Shown here piece by piece: positions 10,011-18,057 of a DNA stretch of 64,000 nt. The notes under the pieces were generated by a model that was not told the DNA's origin, ran no database searches, and saw only the letters and a program-made list of their open reading frames with translations. Position 1 is the first letter of the stretch, and each line of letters opens with the position of its first letter. Position numbers and translations under genes: made by a program. The stretch lies in contig CAIPLM010000014.1 in assembly GCA_903865895.1 (NCBI GenBank), positions 34,109-98,108 of the forward strand. Reading direction: 5' to 3'. Source of the stretch: an uncultured Rhodospirillales bacterium. Its GTDB lineage: Bacteria > Pseudomonadota > Alphaproteobacteria > Acetobacterales > Acetobacteraceae.

Positions 10011-10493
10011 GTGCCCCAGCTCTCGCTCCATACTCCCGTCGGTGACCTCACCCTCTCCGAAGAGGATGGGGCGATCGTCGCTATCGACTGGGGCTGGGGA
10101 CGCGACCAGACCGAGACGCCGCTGCTACTGCGCGCCCGGGCGCAGCTGGAGGAGTATTTCGACGGCACCCGCCTCGACTTCAACCTGCCACTGGCTCCCT
10201 TCGGCAGCGGCTACCAGAAGCGCGTCTGGGCCGCCCTCTGCCGCATTCCCCCCGGCGCCACCCGCAGCTATGGCGATATCGCGCGTGAGGCCGGTGGCAG
10301 CCCGCGCTCGGTCGGTGGCGCCAATGGCCGCAACCCCATCCCGATCGTCATCCCCTGCCACCGCGTGCTCGCTGGCAACGGAATCGGCGGCTATTCCGGC
10401 GGTGACGGATTGCCGACCAAGCGCTTCCTGCTCGATCTCGAAGCCCGCACCGCCGTCGAATTGGCGCCGCAGGCCCAGGCTCGGCTGCTCTGA
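10011..10493 (+). CDS. ogt: Methylated-DNA-[protein]-cysteine S-methyltransferase (Ogt/MGMT)
   Basis: Encodes 160 residues. The active-site motif IPCHRVL places the acceptor cysteine at residue 116, preceded by the recognition helix GATRSYGDIAREAGGSPRSVGGANGRNP and followed by GGYSGG. The N-terminal part is short, as in Ogt. The suicide enzyme takes alkyl groups from O6-alkylguanine. A GTG at 10011 is the start that preserves the family N-terminus (MPQLSLHTPVGDLTL). It lies 66 bp after the DUF255 gene on the same strand and may share its transcript. Confidence 0.9.
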   Translation: MPQLSLHTPVGDLTLSEEDGAIVAIDWGWGRDQTETPLLLRARAQLEEYFDGTRLDFNLPLAPFGSGYQKRVWAALCRIPPGATRSYGDIAREAGGSPRSVGGANGRNPIPIVIPCHRVLAGNGIGGYSGGDGLPTKRFLLDLEARTAVELAPQAQARLL

Positions 10494-10530
10494 CTAGCCT
10501 TCGCGTCCACCCCAACCCCATGGACCTCAA

Positions 10531-11502
10531 ATGACCAAAGCGATCCGCATTCACGCCAATGGCGGCCCCGAGGTGATGCGCTGGGAGGACGTGCCGACCC
10601 CCGAACCCGGCCCGGGCGAGGCCCTGATCCGCCATGGCGCCGTCGGCCTCAATTATATCGACGTCTATTTCCGCACCGGGCTCTACAAGTCCCCCCTGCC
10701 GACGACGATCGGCATGGAAGGCGCCGGCACCGTGCTCGCCATCGGCGACGGCGTCACCACCGTGAAGCCGGGTAACCGCGTCGCCTATGCCGGCGGGCCG
10801 CTTGGCGCTTATGCCACCGAGCGTGTGATCGCCGCCGATCGCCTGGTGATCGTGCCCGCGGCGATCGACTTCACGACCGCTGCCGCCATGATGCTCCAGG
10901 GTATGACGGCCCAATACCTGCTCCGCCGCACCTACCGCGTCTCCGCTGGCGAAACCATTGTGGTGCACGCTGCCGCCGGCGGCGTCGGCCTCATCCTGTG
11001 CCAATGGGCGAAGTATCTCGGCGTCACCGTGATCGGCGTCGTCTCCACCGAGGAAAAGGCCGCGCTCGCCCGCGCCCATGGCGCCGATCATGTGGTGATT
11101 GGCCATGCCGGCCTGCCCGCCGAGGTCAAGCGCGTTACCGGTGGCGCCATGGTGCCCGTCGTCTATGACAGCGTCGGCAAGGACACTTTCATGACCAGCC
11201 TCGACTGTCTGGCCCCGCTGGGCATGATGGTCAGCTACGGCAACGCCTCTGGCGCCGTGCCGCCGGTCGATATCGGGATCCTCTCGGCTAAAGGCAGCCT
11301 GTTCCTCACTCGCCCGACGCTTGGCACCTACACCACCAAACGCGCCGACCTCGAACGCGTCACCGCCGACCTGTTCGATGTGGTGGCGAAAGGCGCTGTG
11401 AAAATCCGGGTCAACCAAACCTTCCCGCTCGCCGAAGCAGCGGCTGCCCATATCGCACTCGAAGCGCGTAAAACTACGGGCAGCACTGTTCTCGTGCCGT
11501 AA
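10531..11502 (+). CDS. Zinc-independent quinone oxidoreductase (NADPH:quinone reductase, QOR type)
   Basis: Encodes 323 residues of the medium-chain dehydrogenase/reductase superfamily. The N-terminal GroES-like domain has GLNYIDVYFRTGLY and GMEGAGTVLAIGDGV; the NADPH site is VHAAAGGVGLILCQWAKYLG. The catalytic-zinc cysteines of alcohol dehydrogenases are absent, as expected for QorA. It reduces quinones using NADPH in the cytosol. It follows ogt by 37 bp on the same strand. Downstream there is no plus-strand gene for 1.2 kb. Confidence 0.92.
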   Translation: MTKAIRIHANGGPEVMRWEDVPTPEPGPGEALIRHGAVGLNYIDVYFRTGLYKSPLPTTIGMEGAGTVLAIGDGVTTVKPGNRVAYAGGPLGAYATERVIAADRLVIVPAAIDFTTAAAMMLQGMTAQYLLRRTYRVSAGETIVVHAAAGGVGLILCQWAKYLGVTVIGVVSTEEKAALARAHGADHVVIGHAGLPAEVKRVTGGAMVPVVYDSVGKDTFMTSLDCLAPLGMMVSYGNASGAVPPVDIGILSAKGSLFLTRPTLGTYTTKRADLERVTADLFDVVAKGAVKIRVNQTFPLAEAAAAHIALEARKTTGSTVLVP

Positions 11503-11511
11503 CTTCGGCGC

Positions 11512-11539
11512 TTGCCGCGGCTGGTACGGTCGAAAGAAT
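11512..11539 (+). promoter_or_regulatory. Possible sigma70-type promoter for the structured RNA candidate
   Basis: A -35-like TTGCCG (11512-11517) and -10-like AAGAAT (11534-11539) are 16 bp apart. A start 6-7 nt downstream would fall on the 5' strand of the closing helix of the RNA candidate. The -10 matches only four of six consensus bases. Confidence 0.3.
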
Positions 11540-11544
11540 GGGGA

Positions 11545-11653
11545 GTGGGCGCTACCCCTGGTAGAGACCTGCTGAGTAGGTGACGGTTCAAGCCGCGCTT
11601 ATCCGGCACACGAGCACCCGGGGGAGGGGCGGTGGTTTAACCGCCGCGCCCAC
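11545..11653 (+). ncRNA. Candidate structured non-coding RNA, family not recognised
   Basis: The intergenic stretch between the quinone oxidoreductase and the convergent response regulator folds into nested helices. A perfect closing helix pairs GUGGGCGC (11545-11552) with GCGCCCAC (11646-11653). A second helix pairs CCCCUGGU (11555-11562) with ACCCGGGG (11616-11623), with one mismatch. Inside it are hairpins ACCU/AGGU (11567-11570 with 11578-11581) and GCCG/CGGC (11592-11595 with 11604-11607). A last hairpin GGCGGU/ACCGCC (11628-11645) abuts the closing helix. No protein frame there looks real. It does not match 6S, SRP, tmRNA, RNase P or a common riboswitch as far as I can tell. The strand is inferred from a weak promoter. 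Confidence 0.42.
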
Positions 11654-11758
11654 GTTGACGACTCCCGACGACAGGGATGACGCCAAGTGGGGTTGTCGCC
11701 CGCTCAGCGTCTCCGATACCCTGGGTTCCCTTTGCAAAATGGTCCGAACGGACGGGCA

Positions 11759-12472
11759 TCAGGCGGCGCGTTGGGTTCCCTCCGGGTCAAGTCGGTACCC
11801 GCCGCCCTCGGTGATCAGCAGGCGGACGCTAGAGGGGTCGGGTTCGATTTTCTGGCGCAGCCGGTAGATATGCGTTTCGAGCGTGTGGGTGGTGACGTTG
11901 GCGTTGTAGCCCCACACTTCGTTGAGCAGCACCTGGCGGGAGACGGCGGTGGCGCCGGCGCGATAGAGGAACTTCAGGATCGCCGCTTCTTTTTCGGTCA
12001 GGCGGATGCGACGGTTTTTGGTGGGGTCCTGCAGGAGTTTCGCCGAGGGGCGGAACACGTAGGGCCCGATGTTGAACACCGCGTCTTCGCTGTTCTCGAA
12101 GATGCGCAACTGGGCGCGCAACCGGGCGAGGAGTTCGGCGAGGCGGAAGGGCTTCGAGATATAGTCATTGGCGCCCGAATCGAGCCCGCGCACCACGTCG
12201 GCTTCCTCGTCGGAGCCGGTGAGCATGATGATCGGCACCTTGATGCCGCGCTGGCGGAGGCGCGAGCAGAGGTCTCGTCCGTCGCCATCGGGGAGCGACA
12301 CGTCGAGGATCAGCGCGTCGTAACGCGCCGCACCGCTCAGCATTGCCTCGGCGGATTGGACCGAATTGGCTCGCGAGGTGGTGAATTCCCCATCAACTGA
12401 AAGCTGTTCCAGCAGCAGGGCGCTCAGCGCCTCGTCATCGTCCACAATCAGGATGGGCCGATCACCGGCCAT
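11759..12472 (-). CDS. OmpR/PhoB-family response regulator
   Basis: Encodes 237 residues. The receiver domain (about 1-120) has the acidic pocket V-D11-D12-D13, phospho-acceptor D57 in LILDVSLPD, MLTGSD and KPF. The C-terminal winged helix (about 140-230) contains RIRLTEKEAAILKFLY, VSRQVLLNEVWGYN and the THTLETHIYRLRQKIE recognition helix. It is a phosphorylation-controlled transcription factor. No histidine kinase is adjacent, so it is an orphan here. It is divergent from ribA and convergent to the RNA candidate. Its target genes cannot be read from the sequence. Confidence 0.93.
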   Translation of the reverse strand: MAGDRPILIVDDDEALSALLLEQLSVDGEFTTSRANSVQSAEAMLSGAARYDALILDVSLPDGDGRDLCSRLRQRGIKVPIIMLTGSDEEADVVRGLDSGANDYISKPFRLAELLARLRAQLRIFENSEDAVFNIGPYVFRPSAKLLQDPTKNRRIRLTEKEAAILKFLYRAGATAVSRQVLLNEVWGYNANVTTHTLETHIYRLRQKIEPDPSSVRLLITEGGGYRLDPEGTQRAA

Positions 12473-12747
12473 GCTTTGGTTCCTTCCTACTCATTCAGCC
12501 CGCCAGCGCGCCTCTTGGGAAAGCGCTCTCGGAGCTGTTCGACACGCCGTTGCGTTCAATCGATGAGCAACACGATATCCGCCCGCGCGAAGACTTGCAC
12601 GTACATGGTTCACATTCATGAAGATTTTTTTGATCACAGAATTGCGAAATGTACCCAGGGGTTCATCCGTCACTCACAGTGGACCGGCAGAGTTTGCATG
12701 GCGATGGAGCTTGTGCGGGCGATTTCCACCCCAAAGTTAACCCTGCT
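12473..12747. other. Divergent intergenic region, response regulator / ribA
   Basis: This 275-bp region is AT-richer than its surroundings, notably about 12595-12660. It must hold promoters for both genes, but no -35/-10 pair stands out. It lacks the conserved FMN riboswitch blocks that often precede riboflavin genes. Confidence 0.4.
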
Positions 12748-13917
12748 ATGAACGATAGACCATTGGAAGCCATGAACCACGTGCCGCTGCGCGACAAAGC
12801 CGTCTCTCCCGCCACTGCCTCGGATGAACAGGCGCTGCGCATCCGTGCTGTTCATCGTGCGGCCGCAGAACTGAAACGCGGCACACCAGTGCTGATTGGC
12901 GGCGCCTTTCCGCTAGTGGTGCTGACCGCGGAGACCGCCGGCGCCGCCGGGTTGCGCGATCTCGCCGCGCTGGCGGCGGGCCCCGCGCTGCTGTTGCTGG
13001 CCCCCTCGCGCGCCGCCGCGGTGCTGCAGCGCCCGGTGATGTCGGACGGGCCGGCGGTAGCGATCCGCCTGACCTCCCTATTGGCGGACGCCGCCGCGCT
13101 GCGCGGCCTCGCCGATCCCACTGCAAGCCAATTGCTACCCGAGGAGCCACAGCGCGCCGAGGCGCCGGCCCTGGCCGGAGCAGCACTGGCCCTGGCCAAG
13201 CTCGCGCGCCTGCTGCCCGCTGTCGTCGTGGTGCCGGCCCGGCAGGACGCTGATCACTCGGCAGCCGAGCGCGACCTGCTGCGCGTCGATGCCGCAGATA
13301 TCCTGGCACATCCCCAGACAATGGCCGAGGGACTGCGCCGTGTGGCCGAGGCCGCGGTGCCGCTGGAGGGCGCCGCCGATGCCCGCGTGGTGGCCTTCCG
13401 CGCGCCCGATAGCGGCGTGGAGCACCTCGCCATCCTGGTCGGCCGGCCCGAAACGGCCGCCGCGCCGCTGGTGCGCATCCACTCCGAATGCTTCACCGGA
13501 GACCTGCTGGGCAGCCTGCGCTGCGATTGCGGGCCGCAGTTGAAAGGCGCCATCCGCCGCATGGGCGAGGAGGGCAGCGGCGTCCTGCTCTATCTCGCCC
13601 AGGAAGGCCGCGGCATCGGCTTGGTCAACAAGCTGCGCGCCTACGCGATGCAGGACCGCGGGCTCGATACGCTGGACGCCAACCGCGCGCTGGGCTGGGG
13701 GGCGGACGAGCGCAATTTCCGCATCGCCGCCACCATGCTGGCCGAGCTCGGCGTTCCCAGCATCCGCCTCCTCACCAACAACCCCGAAAAGGTCGCCGCC
13801 CTGGTGGCCTGCGGGGTCGAGGTGGTGAACCGCGAGCGCCATGTCTTCGAGCCGAATGGCGTCAATGACGGCTATCTCGCCACCAAGGCCGCCCGTTTCG
13901 GCCATTTGTTTGAATGA
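12748..13917 (+). CDS. ribA: GTP cyclohydrolase II with an unrecognised N-terminal extension
   Basis: Encodes 389 residues from ATG 12748; ATG 12772 is an alternative. Residues about 200-380 are a complete GTP cyclohydrolase II: HSECFTGDLLGSLRCDCG supplies the three zinc cysteines, followed by YLAQEGRGIGLVNKL and RLLTNNPEK. This makes the first committed riboflavin intermediate from GTP. The first ~190 residues are Ala/Leu-rich and sit where a RibB (DHBP synthase) domain would be in RibBA, but I see none of the RibB acidic motif. It is possibly a degenerate RibB remnant. The next gene overlaps its stop (ATGA). Confidence 0.9.
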   Translation: MNDRPLEAMNHVPLRDKAVSPATASDEQALRIRAVHRAAAELKRGTPVLIGGAFPLVVLTAETAGAAGLRDLAALAAGPALLLLAPSRAAAVLQRPVMSDGPAVAIRLTSLLADAAALRGLADPTASQLLPEEPQRAEAPALAGAALALAKLARLLPAVVVVPARQDADHSAAERDLLRVDAADILAHPQTMAEGLRRVAEAAVPLEGAADARVVAFRAPDSGVEHLAILVGRPETAAAPLVRIHSECFTGDLLGSLRCDCGPQLKGAIRRMGEEGSGVLLYLAQEGRGIGLVNKLRAYAMQDRGLDTLDANRALGWGADERNFRIAATMLAELGVPSIRLLTNNPEKVAALVACGVEVVNRERHVFEPNGVNDGYLATKAARFGHLFE

Positions 13918-14411
13918 CCGACGCGGCGATCGTCCACGCCGACGGGCGCTTCGTCTTCCAGGGCCGCGTCTATCGCTGCGCGCTCGGCCGTGGCGGGGTG
14001 AGGACCGATAAAGAAGAGGGCGATGGCGCCACGCCGCTGGCCACGCTGCCGCTGCGCCGTGTCTATTTCCGCGCCGACCGCGTGAAGATCCCCGCCTGCG
14101 CCGTGCCGCGCGAGGCGATGGCCCCGGAGGACGGCTGGTGCGACGACCCCACGCACCGCAACTACAACCAACTTGTCCGTCTGCCTTTTTCCGCGAGCCA
14201 TGAGGAAATGTGGCGCCGGGATGCCCTCTACGACATCGTGGCCGTGCTCGGCTGGAACGATGCCCCAGTGGAGCGCCGCCGCGGCTCGGCGATCTTCCTG
14301 CACGTTGCCCGGCCGGATTACGGCCCGACCGAGGGTTGCGTCGCCCTCGCCCTGCCGGACCTTCAGGCGGTGCTGGCCGCCGGGGTCCGCTCACTCCGTA
14401 TCGTCGCCTAA
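13914..14411 (+). CDS. L,D-transpeptidase (YkuD) catalytic-domain protein, apparently without signal peptide
   Basis: Encodes 165 residues; its ATG overlaps the ribA stop. The YkuD catalytic signature is clear: GSAIFLHVARPDYGPTEGCVAL, with H130 and nucleophile C142. Upstream blocks (GDGATPLATLPLRRVYFRADR, WCDDPTHRNYNQLV) match the short YkuD subgroup of L,D-peptidoglycan cross-linkers. Such enzymes act in the periplasm, yet the N-terminus (MTDAAIVHADGRF) is not a signal peptide and no upstream start would add one. It may be exported another way, or act on another substrate in the cytosol. Confidence 0.8.
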   Translation: MTDAAIVHADGRFVFQGRVYRCALGRGGVRTDKEEGDGATPLATLPLRRVYFRADRVKIPACAVPREAMAPEDGWCDDPTHRNYNQLVRLPFSASHEEMWRRDALYDIVAVLGWNDAPVERRRGSAIFLHVARPDYGPTEGCVALALPDLQAVLAAGVRSLRIVA

Positions 14412-14416
14412 CCCCG

Positions 14417-15622
14417 TTAGCCCAGCACACCCAGGCCGCGTAGCCGCTCGATGTCGGCGTCCGAATAGCCGGCCTCGCGCAGCACCTCGCTGCTGTGCTG
14501 GCCGAGTGCGGGCGAGCGGCGGGGCGGCGCCTTTTCCTCGCCATCAAGCGCGAAGGGGCTGCTGATGGTGAGCTGCGCCTCGCCGGCGAAGGGCACCAGG
14601 GCGCCGGCGGCCTGCATTTGCGGATCGTCCGGGATGTCTTCCAGCGTGCCGATCGGGCCGAAGGTGATGCCGGCGGCGTCCAGCAATCCGCGCCATGCCG
14701 GGAAGGGGCGGCTGGCGAAGGCGGTGTCGAAGATCGCGATCAGGGCCGGCGCATTGGCCCGCCGTGTGGCCTTGTCCGCGAAGCGCGGGTCATCCAGCAA
14801 TCCGGTGAGGCCGAGAACGCCGAGCAAACCGGGAAACTGGCGCTCCTCATTCAGCATGGCCATGGAGAGCCAGCGGCCATCGGCGCAGCGATACATGCAG
14901 GTGCAGGCGTTCGCCCCGTCCTCCCGCCGCGGCCGCGGCGGTGCCGACAGCCCGTGCAGCGCCGCCTGACCCCAAAACCCGTTGGCCCATAGCCCATTGG
15001 CGAGCAGCGAGGAGCTGGCGAGCCCGCCCACCCCGGTGCGCTCGCGCCGGTAGAGCGCGGTGACGATGGCGGCGAGGAAGGCCATGGCGCTGGGATGGTC
15101 GCCCATGCCGGGCACCGAGCGCGCCGGCGGGGAGGCTGCGTCGGCGCGCACCAGGTCCATCAGCCCGGAGCGGGCCCAGTAGGCGGTGGAATCGAAGCCG
15201 CTTTTCTCCGCTTCCGGCCCGGTTTCGCCATAGGCGGTGAAGGAGCCGTAGACGAGACGGGAGTTGAGGCCACGAAGGTCCTCCCAGGCGATGCCGAGGC
15301 GGCGGCGGGCGGGGAGCGGCAGGTTGGTGATGAACACGTCCGCACCCTGCACCAGGCGGTCCAGCACCGCCTTGCCCTCGGGCGATTTGAGATCGAGGCA
15401 CAGGCTGCGCTTGCTGCGCGAGACCATCTCCCAGGGAAAGTTGACGTCGGTTGCCGGCATGCCCGGCAGGGTGGAGAGCATGGAGCGATACATGTCGCCC
15501 TCGCCGGGCGGCTCGATCTTGATCACGTCGGCGCCGAAATCGGCCATCGCGGTCGCCGCCGCCGGGGCGGCGATGAAGCTCGCGCAGTCGATCACCTTGA
15601 GCCCCGCGAATACGCCGGTCAT
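14417..15622 (-). CDS. Family III CoA transferase (CaiB/BaiF)
   Basis: Encodes 401 residues from ATG 15622, which has GGGAGGG about 5 nt upstream. Family marks are GLKVIDCASFIAAPAAATAMADFGADVIKIEPPGEGDMYRS, SRSKRSLCLDLKSPEGKAVLDRL and the YGSFTAYGETGPEAEKSGFD segment. Family III enzymes move CoA between organic acids; the substrate cannot be inferred. It is divergent from an enoyl-CoA hydratase with 113 bp between starts, which suggests a shared role in acyl-CoA catabolism. It converges on the YkuD gene with 5 bp between stops. Confidence 0.9.
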   Translation of the reverse strand: MTGVFAGLKVIDCASFIAAPAAATAMADFGADVIKIEPPGEGDMYRSMLSTLPGMPATDVNFPWEMVSRSKRSLCLDLKSPEGKAVLDRLVQGADVFITNLPLPARRRLGIAWEDLRGLNSRLVYGSFTAYGETGPEAEKSGFDSTAYWARSGLMDLVRADAASPPARSVPGMGDHPSAMAFLAAIVTALYRRERTGVGGLASSSLLANGLWANGFWGQAALHGLSAPPRPRREDGANACTCMYRCADGRWLSMAMLNEERQFPGLLGVLGLTGLLDDPRFADKATRRANAPALIAIFDTAFASRPFPAWRGLLDAAGITFGPIGTLEDIPDDPQMQAAGALVPFAGEAQLTISSPFALDGEEKAPPRRSPALGQHSSEVLREAGYSDADIERLRGLGVLG

Positions 15623-15735
15623 CGCACCCTCCCCTGATGTTGTGGGCAAGGCTCGCAGCATCGGGCGCGCAGGTAAAGGTGACCGGCGGCATGAAATCGG
15701 CCATCCTGCCGGCAAGCAACGCCAGGGAGGCAAGC

Positions 15736-16515
15736 ATGGCCGAGTACGAGTTCTGCACCGTCGCCGATGAAGGGCGCATCCGCATCGTCACCCTCAACCG
15801 CCCGGAGGTGCTGAACGCGCTGCACAGCGAGGCGCATATCGAGCTGGAGAAGGTGTGGGACGAATTTGCCACCCGCGACGATCTCTGGGTCGGCATCGTC
15901 ACCGGCGCCGGGCCGCGTGCCTTTTCCGCTGGGAATGACCTGAAGGTGCAGGCCTCCGGCAAGCGCGGGCCGGGGGCGAAGTCGGGTTTCGCCGGGCTGA
16001 CGTTGCGGTTTGACCTCGACAAGCCGCTGATCGCCGCGGTGAACGGGCTGGCCATGGGTGGCGGCTTCGAGATCGCGCTGGCGTGCGACATCATCGTCGC
16101 CGCCGAGACCGCCCTGTTCGCCCTACCGGAGCCGCGCGTCGGCTTGATCGCCGGGGCGGGTGGGGTGCACCGCCTGCCGCGCATGATCGGCCAGAAGCAG
16201 GCGCTCGGCATGATCCTCACCGGGCGGCGGGTGCCGGCGGCGGAGGGGCAGCGGCTCGGCTTCGTCAATGACGTGGTGCCGGAGGGCCAGGCGCTTGAAG
16301 CGGCCAAGCGCTGGGCCAACACCATCCTGGAATGCTCGCCGATGGCGGTGCGTGCTTCAAAGGCGGCGGTCTATGGCGGTCTTGCGCAACCCACGCTGGA
16401 GCAGGCCATCCGCACCGTTTACCCGGCCCAGCGCGCCAATATGGACAGTGCCGACTATATCGAGGGGCCGCGCGCCTTCGCCGAGAAGCGCAAGCCGAAC
16501 TGGCAGAACCGCTAA
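15736..16515 (+). CDS. Enoyl-CoA hydratase/isomerase (crotonase family)
   Basis: Encodes 259 residues from ATG 15736, preceded by GGAGG at 8-nt-range spacing. Crotonase features are IVTLNRPEVLNALHS, the oxyanion-hole segment PRAFSAGNDLKV, and AVNGLAMGGGFEIALACDIIVAAETALFALPEPRVGLIAGAGG. The two glutamates expected near the last block for a hydratase are partly present (the E of LPEPRVG). It probably hydrates or isomerises an unsaturated acyl-CoA. It overlaps the convergent TfoX-domain gene by 4 bp. Confidence 0.88.
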   Translation: MAEYEFCTVADEGRIRIVTLNRPEVLNALHSEAHIELEKVWDEFATRDDLWVGIVTGAGPRAFSAGNDLKVQASGKRGPGAKSGFAGLTLRFDLDKPLIAAVNGLAMGGGFEIALACDIIVAAETALFALPEPRVGLIAGAGGVHRLPRMIGQKQALGMILTGRRVPAAEGQRLGFVNDVVPEGQALEAAKRWANTILECSPMAVRASKAAVYGGLAQPTLEQAIRTVYPAQRANMDSADYIEGPRAFAEKRKPNWQNR

Positions 16516-16901
16516 GTCACGGGGGGAGCGCCGCCGTGCCTGGCCCGCTTCGGGCTGGCCGGCCGGCGCGCCGCCACCCGGCTGGCCGCGCCGAGTGCCG
16601 AGCGGGCCCAGGTCAGCAATTCCTCCGGCTCGTCGAGCAGGCGCTCCGGCACCGCCCAGAAGGCGAGATCGATGCTGCGGCCGTGTTTCTCGTAGGATAG
16701 CGGCGGCGTGGCGGCGGCTTCGGCGAGCTCGTCGCGGTTTTGCGCGTCGATGCGGAGATAGAGCGTGTCATCCGCCACCACCGCGAACATCAGACCCTGG
16801 CAGAACACCCCGGTCTTGCCGAACATGCGGCGGAAGCTGAGGCGGCCGAGCGGGGCGAGTTGTTCGCGGAGGAATTCGGTAAAACCTTCGCTCGCGGTCA
16901 T
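16512..16901 (-). CDS. TfoX N-terminal domain protein
   Basis: Encodes 129 residues. The TfoX/Sxy N-terminal domain is seen from residue 8: FLREQLAPLGRLSFRRMFGKTGVFCQGLMFAVVADDTLYLRID, then the aromatic/basic LSYEKHGRSIDLAFWAVPERLLDEPEEL. The C-terminal TfoX half found in competence regulators is missing; instead there is a short Arg/Pro-rich tail (about 108-129). Single-domain members are common in alphaproteobacteria and have no assigned role. The next gene downstream on this strand is an enoyl-CoA hydratase facing the other way. Confidence 0.82.
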   Translation of the reverse strand: MTASEGFTEFLREQLAPLGRLSFRRMFGKTGVFCQGLMFAVVADDTLYLRIDAQNRDELAEAAATPPLSYEKHGRSIDLAFWAVPERLLDEPEELLTWARSALGAASRVAARRPASPKRARHGGAPPVT

Positions 16902-16917
16902 CCGGCCCTCCGGCTTT

Positions 16918-17658
16918 TCAGAAGGTGAATTGCAGGCCGAGATAGTACGAGGTGAGGTTGCTGGCTGAGCGGTTGGTCAATCCGGTGCCGATCGAGCCGA
17001 GCAGGTGGATGGTCTCGGAGATGTCATAGGCTGCGCCGATATTTCCGCCGGTCGATGAACGTTGCCCGGCGGCGCTGGCGCCCTGGTAGAACAGCTCCAC
17101 TCCAAGGCTGAGATCCTCGGTGACTTTCCGCTGCGCGCCGATGCCGGTGAACACGTAGTCCTTGTTGCCGATGCCGGGATTGATCCAATAGCCGCCGCCG
17201 CCAAACAGCGTCCAATCGCCGACGGTCTTCTGCAGCCAGAGCGGCAGGAATACCTGGGTGTGGCCGGTGGAGAAGCCCATGGCCTGGTTGCCCACGGGTG
17301 CCTCGACCAGCGGATAGGCTGCGATATCCGGCAGGCCGGATTCGCCGCCCGTGAAGAGCCGGACCTTCACCCCGAACTCGGCATCCCCGAGCCCCATGCC
17401 GGCGCGGCCATGGCGGGGCTGCACGTAGCCGAGCGGCAGCACGACATGCACCTGCACGCCCTTCGACACTCCATAATTCGCCTCCGTCGCAGGGGCCACG
17501 CCCGCCCAGCCCGACGACGTGCGGGTGGCCGAGGTGGAGAGATCGACCTCCCATCCCCCCGGCTCCAGCATTCCCGCATCATCGGTGCGGAAGGGCGCGC
17601 CGGCATGTGCGAGGCCGGGAAGCGCGAGGAGCAACAGCGCAGCGGCTAAGCGCATCAT
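16918..17658 (-). CDS. Outer-membrane beta-barrel protein, phenol-degradation MetA-like (putative transporter)
   Basis: Encodes 246 residues with a Sec signal (MMRLAAALLLLALPGLAHA). The mature part has alternating beta strands, GWEVDLSTSATRTSSG, GMGLGDAEFGVKVRLF and WTLFGGGGYWINPG, and ends LTSYYLGLQFTF with a terminal Phe, the BAM insertion signal. This resembles the MetA-pathway/transporter outer-membrane family seen in aromatic degradation clusters. A role in uptake of hydrophobic substrate is inferred. Its ATG overlaps the stop of the OB-fold gene upstream, tying it to the thiolase operon. Confidence 0.72.
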   Translation of the reverse strand: MMRLAAALLLLALPGLAHAGAPFRTDDAGMLEPGGWEVDLSTSATRTSSGWAGVAPATEANYGVSKGVQVHVVLPLGYVQPRHGRAGMGLGDAEFGVKVRLFTGGESGLPDIAAYPLVEAPVGNQAMGFSTGHTQVFLPLWLQKTVGDWTLFGGGGYWINPGIGNKDYVFTGIGAQRKVTEDLSLGVELFYQGASAAGQRSSTGGNIGAAYDISETIHLLGSIGTGLTNRSASNLTSYYLGLQFTF

Positions 17659-18056
17659 TCCGCACCCCGCAGCACCGGCAGACCCTCGGCATCGACGCCG
17701 AGGCGCAACTTCAGGCCGATCCGTAGCGTTGCCGGGTCCACCCCGTCGAGCGGCGCGAGCACCCGCACCCCCTCGGGCAGATCGGCGGTCACCAGCGCGT
17801 AGGGCAGCTTGGCGCGGAAGAAGGGGTGGAAGGGATGGTGCGTTACCGTCCAGCTATGCACCGTCGCCGCACCCGAAGCGGCCACCCAGGTATGGGTGAA
17901 GCTGAAGCAGCCGTCGCACATCGGGCGGGGGTAGTGACGGAACTTGCCGCATTCGGCGCAGCGCTGGAGCAGGATTTCGCCGCGCGCCAGCCCGTCCCAA
18001 TAGGGTTGCGTATCGGGCGAAGGTTCCGCCCGTGGCCGTTCAATGGCTGCCGACAT
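17655..18056 (-). CDS. Zn-ribbon OB-fold (DUF35) protein, thiolase partner
   Basis: Encodes 133 residues from ATG 18056, one nucleotide after the thiolase stop. The N-terminal rubredoxin-like zinc ribbon reads LQRCAECGKFRHYPRPMCDGC (four cysteines), followed by an OB-fold with GAATVHSWTVTHHPFHPFF. Proteins of this type (ChsH2/Ltp-associated) bind thiolase-fold enzymes and help hold acyl-CoA substrates. Close coupling to the thiolase gene upstream and the barrel gene downstream supports one operon: thiolase, OB-fold partner, outer-membrane protein. Confidence 0.88.
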   Translation of the reverse strand: MSAAIERPRAEPSPDTQPYWDGLARGEILLQRCAECGKFRHYPRPMCDGCFSFTHTWVAASGAATVHSWTVTHHPFHPFFRAKLPYALVTADLPEGVRVLAPLDGVDPATLRIGLKLRLGVDAEGLPVLRGAE

Positions 18057-18057
18057 T

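Noticed and set aside
12649..12747. FMN riboswitch before ribA
   Set aside because: An FMN riboswitch would fit the gene, but the conserved RFN blocks are not present; only a short ACCGGC-like stretch is seen.
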